Shown here: positions 6,438 to 10,855 of the stretch, piece by piece
Layout: each line of letters opens with the position of its first letter
How positions within the stretch are numbered: position 1 is the stretch's first letter
From: Syntrophomonadaceae bacterium
GTDB lineage: Bacteria > Bacillota > Dethiobacteria > DTU022
Length of the DNA stretch: 10,855 nt
Assembly: GCA_003552365.1 (NCBI GenBank)
Contig: PUKR01000027.1
Coordinates: forward strand, 1-10,855
Reading direction: 5' to 3'
Program-made: the position numbers and the translations under genes
Notes under the pieces: generated by a model
The model's input: only the letters and a program-made list of their open reading frames with translations
What the model was told of the DNA's origin: nothing
The model's database searches: none

Positions 6438-6936
6438 TGCACAGGCCGGGCAGATGGCCATAAGCTTTAAGCTTAATGCCAAAGAATACAACCTAACAAT
6501 TAGTGCAAACGAGCGGCTTCTGGACCTGATCCGAAACCGCCTCGGCCTGATCGGTACCAAGGAAGGATGCGGAGGCGGTGAATGCGGTGCCTGCACCATT
6601 ATCATGAACGGCCAGGCCGTTAATTCCTGTATCATTCCTGCTGCCCGGGCGGATGGGGCAGAGATCCTCACCGTGGAAGGCTTGAGCGGTGGTATGGAAA
6701 ATGAACTGCACCCCTTACAAAAGACATTCCTGGAAAAAGGGGCGATCCAGTGCGGTTACTGTACTCCGGGGATGCTTCTTTCCGCCAAAGCATTGTTGGA
6801 CCAAAACGAAGGCAAAGAGATCAGCCGCGAACTGATAAAAGAAGGGATAAGTGGCAATATATGCCGTTGTACAGGCTATCAGAAGATTGTGGATGCTATT
6901 TATACCTATGCTCGGGAAAGAAAAGGCATTGAATAA
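6421..6936 (+). CDS. Molybdenum hydroxylase, 2Fe-2S small subunit
   Basis: A 171-residue electron-transfer subunit (CoxS/XdhC-iron-sulfur type) with two 2Fe-2S clusters. The plant-ferredoxin-like N-terminal cluster uses C50, C55, C58 and C70 (motif GCGGGECGACT). The helical C-terminal cluster uses C111, C114, C148 and C150 (motifs QCGYCTPG and CRCTGYQ). All eight ligands are present. It relays electrons from the molybdenum centre to FAD. Start: an ATG at 6385 is in frame, but AAAAGGAG (6404-6411) sits nine bases before the ATG at 6421, and the conserved fold begins soon after, so 6421 is chosen. That gives a 17-base overlap with the FAD gene. The next gene begins 16 bases after its stop, so the three subunits form one operon. 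Confidence 0.95.
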   Translation: MSGSNNAQAGQMAISFKLNAKEYNLTISANERLLDLIRNRLGLIGTKEGCGGGECGACTIIMNGQAVNSCIIPAARADGAEILTVEGLSGGMENELHPLQKTFLEKGAIQCGYCTPGMLLSAKALLDQNEGKEISRELIKEGISGNICRCTGYQKIVDAIYTYARERKGIE

Positions 6937-6952
6937 AGGGAAGGGTGAGAAA

Positions 6953-9226
6953 ATGAAATTTTCTAATCTTGGCAAGGAAACTCCCATCCTCGATGGTTTG
7001 GAAAAAGTGACCGGACGAGCCCGCTATGTTCCTGATCTCAAGGTAGAGGGGATGTTGCATGGCAGGATACTAAGAAGCCCTTACCCCCACGCCCGCCTGA
7101 AAAAGGTCGATATCAGCAAAGCAGAACGGATTTCCGGTGTAAGGGATATTATAACAGGGAAAAAAGTTTCCCAGCATAAATTTGGGCCCATGGTCCCTGA
7201 CTGGGTAATTTTACCTGACGACAAGGTGCGTTTTCACGGCGATGAAGTAGCTGCGGTAGCAGCTACTTCGGAAGAGTCAGCAGCGGAAGCTTTATCTTTA
7301 ATCGAGGTCGAGTATGAAGTGTTGCCCGCTGTTTTTGATCCGGAACTGGCCATGGCCGAAGAAGCTCCGCTCCTTTATGAAGAAAAAGAAAATAATATTG
7401 CCACCACTTTTTATGTTCATAAGGGTGATGTTGATAAAGCACTGGCCGGATCAGAAATAGTCTTTGAAGAAACTTATCAAACCAACCAGGTTTACCAGGC
7501 CTATATGGAAACTATGGCAGCGGTGGCTGCCCCGGGAGATTACGAGCGGTTGACTATGTGGCTTTCCACCCAGATTCCCTCGATGTCCCGGCTCCGTTAT
7601 GCTGAAGCACTGGAAATATGCGCAGAAGATCTTCGCATTATCAAACCTCATGTAGGAGGCGGGTTTGGTGCAAAATTTGAATATAAAGCCCATATCCTGG
7701 CAGCCGTATTGGCCAGGCGGACCGGCTCTCCGGTAAGGATGGTTAACAACAGGGAAGAAGATTTTAGGGCCGGAAACCCTCGTGTTCCTATGAAGATCTG
7801 GATTAAACTGGGCCTTGCTAAAGATGGGACTTTACTGGCCAAGGATACCAGGATCATTGCCGGAAACGGGGCCAGAACTGTTTATGCGCCGGCGATCACC
7901 TCTACGGCTTGTTATAGGATCGATTCACTTTATAAGTTTAAGAACGTGCGCAGCACCGGCTACACGGTTTATACAAACACAATCCCGACCTCCTGTTTTC
8001 GAGGCTTTGGCAATGCCCAGATGCATTTTGCCATGGAATCCGCCCTGGATACAATCTGCCACCAGTATAACCTGGACCCGATCAAGATTCGGCAGCAAAA
8101 CGGGGTTACCCCCGGTTTTACTTCTATTCACGGCTGGGAAATAAAAAGCTGCGCCCTGAAAGAATGCCTGGATAAAGCGGTAGAGGAATCGAATTGGTAT
8201 GACAAAAAGAAAGAGCCTGCTGAAAAAAGCCCTGTTAAGAAAGGGATAGGGGTGGCAATCTGCAACCATGTTTCCGGAAACCGTCCCTTTTTCAAGCCAT
8301 TTGACGGCTCTTCTGCTCTGGTCCGCCTTACTCCCGAAGGGAAAGCGATTGTCTTTACCGGCGAAGCGGATATTGGACAGGGTATGAATACGGCATTTGC
8401 GCTGATTGCCGCAGAGGCGGTCGGGCTGGATGTTAAGAATGTGCGGACCGCCGCTGTGGATACCGATATCAGTCCCTTCGGCCTGGGAAGCTTTGCTACC
8501 CGTGGGACCACTATCGGGGGACGGGCGGTTTATGAAGCGGCTGTGAACTTAAAAAAGCAGCTTCTGGAGCATTTAGCCCGGGTTTATGAGAAGAAGATTG
8601 AACAAATAACTATCAACGAGGGACAGATTTATTTTGATGATCAAGAAGACCCAATAACCGTTGCCAAAGCGATACAGACCATTAGCTACACTCTTGGAGG
8701 CACTTCCCTGGTCGGACACGGTGTTTTTGTCCCCGAAACAGTCCTTCCTGATGAGAATAAATACGGCAATGTTTCTCCCGCTTATCCTTTTGGATGCCAT
8801 ATTGCCGAGGTGGAAGTTGATACCGAAACCGGTAGGGCCAGGCTGCTCAATTACTGGGCCGTTCATGATGTGGGCAGGGTGATCAACAAACAAACCCTGG
8901 AAGGCCAGGTCGAGGGCGGCGTTATGATGGGAGCCGGTTGGGCGTTGGGGGAAGACATGGTGGTTAAAGAAGGTAAACTTCTGAACCCGAATTTTCATGA
9001 TTACTGCCTGCCTACGGCTATGGATACTCCCAGAGGTCGAATCTATTCCTATTTCCTGGAATCAGGAGATCCCAATGGGCCTTTTGGAGCGAAAGGTATC
9101 GGCGAACCCTCCCTTAATCCGGTTCCGGCGGCAATCGCCAATGCTGTTTTTGATGCAGTGGGGGTGCGGGTTAAAAACCTGCCTATCACTCCGGAAAAAA
9201 TTCTGGAAGGCCTTGCATCTGCATAA
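6953..9226 (+). CDS. Molybdenum hydroxylase, molybdopterin-binding large subunit
   Basis: The 757-residue catalytic subunit of the xanthine dehydrogenase superfamily, expected to hydroxylate a carbon next to a ring nitrogen or carbonyl with water as oxygen donor. An a/b-hammerhead domain (about 18-125) precedes the Mo-binding domains (about 135-745). Cofactor motifs visible: HVGGGFGAKFEYK (233-245), SCFRGFGNAQ (347-356), GEADIGQGMNTAF (470-482) and ATRGTTIGG (515-523). The catalytic base is E718 in GAKGIGEPS. All key elements are intact and the length is typical. Start: an in-frame ATG at 6851 would overlap the previous gene by 86 bases, whereas the ATG at 6953 follows an AAGGGTGAG site and begins at the conserved region. 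Whether the cofactor carries cytosine or guanine dinucleotide, or selenium, cannot be read here. No maturation chaperone gene is in the window. Confidence 0.94.
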   Translation: MKFSNLGKETPILDGLEKVTGRARYVPDLKVEGMLHGRILRSPYPHARLKKVDISKAERISGVRDIITGKKVSQHKFGPMVPDWVILPDDKVRFHGDEVAAVAATSEESAAEALSLIEVEYEVLPAVFDPELAMAEEAPLLYEEKENNIATTFYVHKGDVDKALAGSEIVFEETYQTNQVYQAYMETMAAVAAPGDYERLTMWLSTQIPSMSRLRYAEALEICAEDLRIIKPHVGGGFGAKFEYKAHILAAVLARRTGSPVRMVNNREEDFRAGNPRVPMKIWIKLGLAKDGTLLAKDTRIIAGNGARTVYAPAITSTACYRIDSLYKFKNVRSTGYTVYTNTIPTSCFRGFGNAQMHFAMESALDTICHQYNLDPIKIRQQNGVTPGFTSIHGWEIKSCALKECLDKAVEESNWYDKKKEPAEKSPVKKGIGVAICNHVSGNRPFFKPFDGSSALVRLTPEGKAIVFTGEADIGQGMNTAFALIAAEAVGLDVKNVRTAAVDTDISPFGLGSFATRGTTIGGRAVYEAAVNLKKQLLEHLARVYEKKIEQITINEGQIYFDDQEDPITVAKAIQTISYTLGGTSLVGHGVFVPETVLPDENKYGNVSPAYPFGCHIAEVEVDTETGRARLLNYWAVHDVGRVINKQTLEGQVEGGVMMGAGWALGEDMVVKEGKLLNPNFHDYCLPTAMDTPRGRIYSYFLESGDPNGPFGAKGIGEPSLNPVPAAIANAVFDAVGVRVKNLPITPEKILEGLASA

Positions 9227-9313
9227 TGATGTCCCAACCGTCCGGGCATGGCCCTCAAGCTGTTAAAGCATATCAAACCGATAAAATCATTATTGAAGAA
9301 AGGTGAGTGAATA

Positions 9314-10534
9314 ATGAAACCGGATTTAAGCATAGAGATGTGCGGCCATAATTTTAAAAATCCCCTGGTGGTGGCCTCGGCAACCCCGACTAAAAACGCT
9401 GATTATATCAGGCGCTGTGTAGAAGCCGGAGCAGGAGGGGTGGTAACCAAGACCATCAGTCCGGAGCCCCTGCTAAAAAGGTATGTTTCACCCCGTTTCA
9501 CTGTTTTACATAAAAAAGGCTGGCCCCATGTTTACTCCAATTATTCATGTGAGTTCCTGGCTACTTATGATCACGAGGAATGGCTGGACGAACTAAAAAC
9601 GGCACAGCGTTACTGTGAAGAAGGAAAAGTGGTTTACATAGTCAGTATATCAGGAGACAGTATGGAAAACTGGTCCGAAATGGCCAGGGAAATGGAAGCG
9701 GTTGGAGCAGATATGCTCGAACTGAATTTTGGATGCCCTCATCCCCGGGACCTGGGATACAAAAGCGGCCAGGAACTGGGCAGCGACCCGGATGGAGCGG
9801 CGGCGGTTATGGAAGCGGTAACCTCCGCAGTCAAGATTCCGGTTCTGGGCAAATTGACGGCAGAAGCAGTAAGCCCTGTTGAAGTGGCTCTAAAGGTCAA
9901 GGAAGCAGGAGCGGCAGGGGTTACAGCCATTAACCGTTTCCCGGCCCTCGATCTTGACCTGGATACCGGGCGTCCACTCTTGCATGGTACTTTTGCCGGA
10001 GTTGGCGGGCCCTGGATGAGGCCGATTACCCTTAAGTGGCTGGTTAAAATCTCTAAAGAAGTGGGGATTCCGATTTCTGCCACCAACGGGCTTAACACCT
10101 GGCAGGATGCTGTTAAAGCAATCATGGCCGGCGCTTCCACGGTCCAACTTTGCACCGCCCTGATGTACGGCCGCAAACAGCTTGGTCATATTAAAGATTT
10201 TCTAAAAGGAATTGAAGGGTACCTGGAAGAGAAGGGCTATAAATCTATTGAGGAATTAAAAGGAATTACCCTCCCGCAGGTCAGCACCTGGGACGTGGTG
10301 GACCGTGAAACCCGGGCCCTATCTTACGTAGATGAAGAAAAATGCAGCGGCTGTAAACTGTGTGATAAGTGGTGTTTTTATGATGCTGTCACCTATGTAG
10401 AGAGAAACGGGAAGAAGAAGGGCTACATCGATCCGGAAAAATGTGACGGCTGCGGACTGTGCGCCGCCCTGTGCAGTGAAGAAGCTATTTACATGAAAGG
10501 TCCCAAACCTTTATACCTGGGAGACTTTAGTTAG
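9314..10534 (+). CDS. PreA-like dihydropyrimidine dehydrogenase/DHOD-family flavoprotein with two 4Fe-4S clusters
   Basis: A 406-residue cytoplasmic flavoprotein resembling the PreA subunit of NAD-dependent dihydropyrimidine dehydrogenase in length and layout. An FMN-binding dihydroorotate dehydrogenase barrel (about 3-300) has KTISPEP (46-52), NFGCPH (138-143), GKLTAE (179-184) and TNGLNTWQDA (258-267). A C-terminal ferredoxin domain has ligands C344, C347, C350, C354 and C377, C380, C383, C387. The family reduces a C=C bond next to a ring carbonyl, as in uracil or thymine. The loop after GCPH differs from the mammalian enzyme, and by eye alignment I find no cysteine at its general-acid position. 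The PreT partner is not in the window. RBS AAAGGTGAG precedes the ATG; the 87-base gap to the hydroxylase fits the same operon. The nitrilase-family gene follows. The substrate may be a hydroxylated heterocycle. Confidence 0.88.
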   Translation: MKPDLSIEMCGHNFKNPLVVASATPTKNADYIRRCVEAGAGGVVTKTISPEPLLKRYVSPRFTVLHKKGWPHVYSNYSCEFLATYDHEEWLDELKTAQRYCEEGKVVYIVSISGDSMENWSEMAREMEAVGADMLELNFGCPHPRDLGYKSGQELGSDPDGAAAVMEAVTSAVKIPVLGKLTAEAVSPVEVALKVKEAGAAGVTAINRFPALDLDLDTGRPLLHGTFAGVGGPWMRPITLKWLVKISKEVGIPISATNGLNTWQDAVKAIMAGASTVQLCTALMYGRKQLGHIKDFLKGIEGYLEEKGYKSIEELKGITLPQVSTWDVVDRETRALSYVDEEKCSGCKLCDKWCFYDAVTYVERNGKKKGYIDPEKCDGCGLCAALCSEEAIYMKGPKPLYLGDFS

Positions 10535-10572
10535 AGTCTGTTAACATTAACATGTTGGAAAGGAGAAACCGT

Positions 10573-10855
10573 ATGCTTAAAGTAGCTTCCCTGCAGATGG
10601 AAATCAACGACCAGCAGACCAAACAGGACCGGATTGAATATGCCCTTAATCAAATGGAGCTGTCAAAAGACGCCGACCTGATCCTTCTTCCTGAAATCTG
10701 GAACACCGGGTATTTTAATTTTGATCTTTACCGGGAGGAAAGCGAAACCCTGGATGGACTTACCGTTAATGCCGTTGCGGAGAAGGCCCGGGAAATCAAC
10801 TCCTTTGTTTTTGCCGGCAGTTTCGTTGAAAACGTAGCAGGCAAGCTTTACAACA
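10573..10855 (+). CDS. Carbon-nitrogen hydrolase (nitrilase superfamily), 3' truncated
   Basis: The first 94 codons of a nitrilase/amidase/beta-ureidopropionase superfamily protein, cut by the window edge. The N-terminus MLKVASLQME is the family's first beta strand. LILLPEIWNTGYF (36-48) holds the catalytic glutamate E41, and FVFAGSFVE near the edge is the next core strand. The lysine and cysteine of the Glu-Lys-Cys triad lie beyond the window. The family hydrolyses non-peptide C-N bonds in amides, nitriles or ureido acids. The start is the ATG at 10573, seven bases after GGAAAGGAG (10557-10565). It begins 38 bases after the PreA-like gene, so co-transcription is likely. Coupled to a reductive PreA-like enzyme, it may hydrolyse a ring-opened or amide product. 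Exact substrate unknown. Confidence 0.88.
   Translation, partial: MLKVASLQMEINDQQTKQDRIEYALNQMELSKDADLILLPEIWNTGYFNFDLYREESETLDGLTVNAVAEKAREINSFVFAGSFVENVAGKLYN

Noticed and set aside
8573..8998. 141-codon minus-strand frame inside the Mo subunit
   Set aside because: Antisense shadow of a strongly conserved gene, with no ribosome site or recognisable family.
9208..9222. TTGCA and TGCAT half-sites near the end of the Mo subunit gene
   Set aside because: They are only 2 bases apart, lie inside coding sequence, and do not fit the 5-base spacer of the activator palindromes.

Overview
The window looks like chromosome from an anaerobic, low-to-moderate GC Firmicute, most likely of the class Clostridia. 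The support is strong AAGGAGG-type ribosome binding sites, frequent TTG starts, a corrinoid-type methyltransferase of the MttB superfamily, a PAS sigma-54 activator and an anaerobic-style molybdenum hydroxylase. No rRNA, tRNA, CRISPR array, insertion sequence or phage gene is visible. Every gene lies on the + strand. The organism call is an inference from gene content.

Layout: (1) The 3' end of an unidentified gene stops at 137. (2) A sigma-54 dependent activator (PAS, AAA+, Fis-type HTH) spans 359-1768 and ends in an intrinsic terminator. (3) A regulatory region at 1769-2115 carries three TTGCA-N5-TGCAA type palindromes and a good -24/-12 promoter at 1955-1970. (4) Next come a non-pyrrolysine MttB-family methyltransferase (2116-3537) and a BCCT-family transporter (3732-5288). 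(5) A 255-base gap holds a strong hairpin directly abutting a degenerate -24/-12 sequence. (6) A three-subunit molybdenum hydroxylase follows in the order FAD, 2Fe-2S, Mo (5544-9226). (7) A PreA-like flavoprotein with two 4Fe-4S clusters (9314-10534) is followed by the 5' part of a carbon-nitrogen hydrolase gene (10573 to the window edge).

How the parts may work together (inference): the transporter imports a quaternary amine or betaine. The MttB-like protein passes one N-methyl group to a corrinoid protein encoded elsewhere. The remaining N-compound is hydroxylated by the Mo enzyme, reduced by the PreA-like enzyme, and hydrolysed at a C-N bond by the nitrilase-family enzyme. That order fits catabolism of an N-methylated nitrogen heterocycle, for example a trigonelline- or homarine-like compound, better than plain glycine betaine use. 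The activator and its palindromes would switch on at least the first two genes. The substrate is not shown by the sequence, and the hydroxylase block could be a separate pathway that is merely adjacent.
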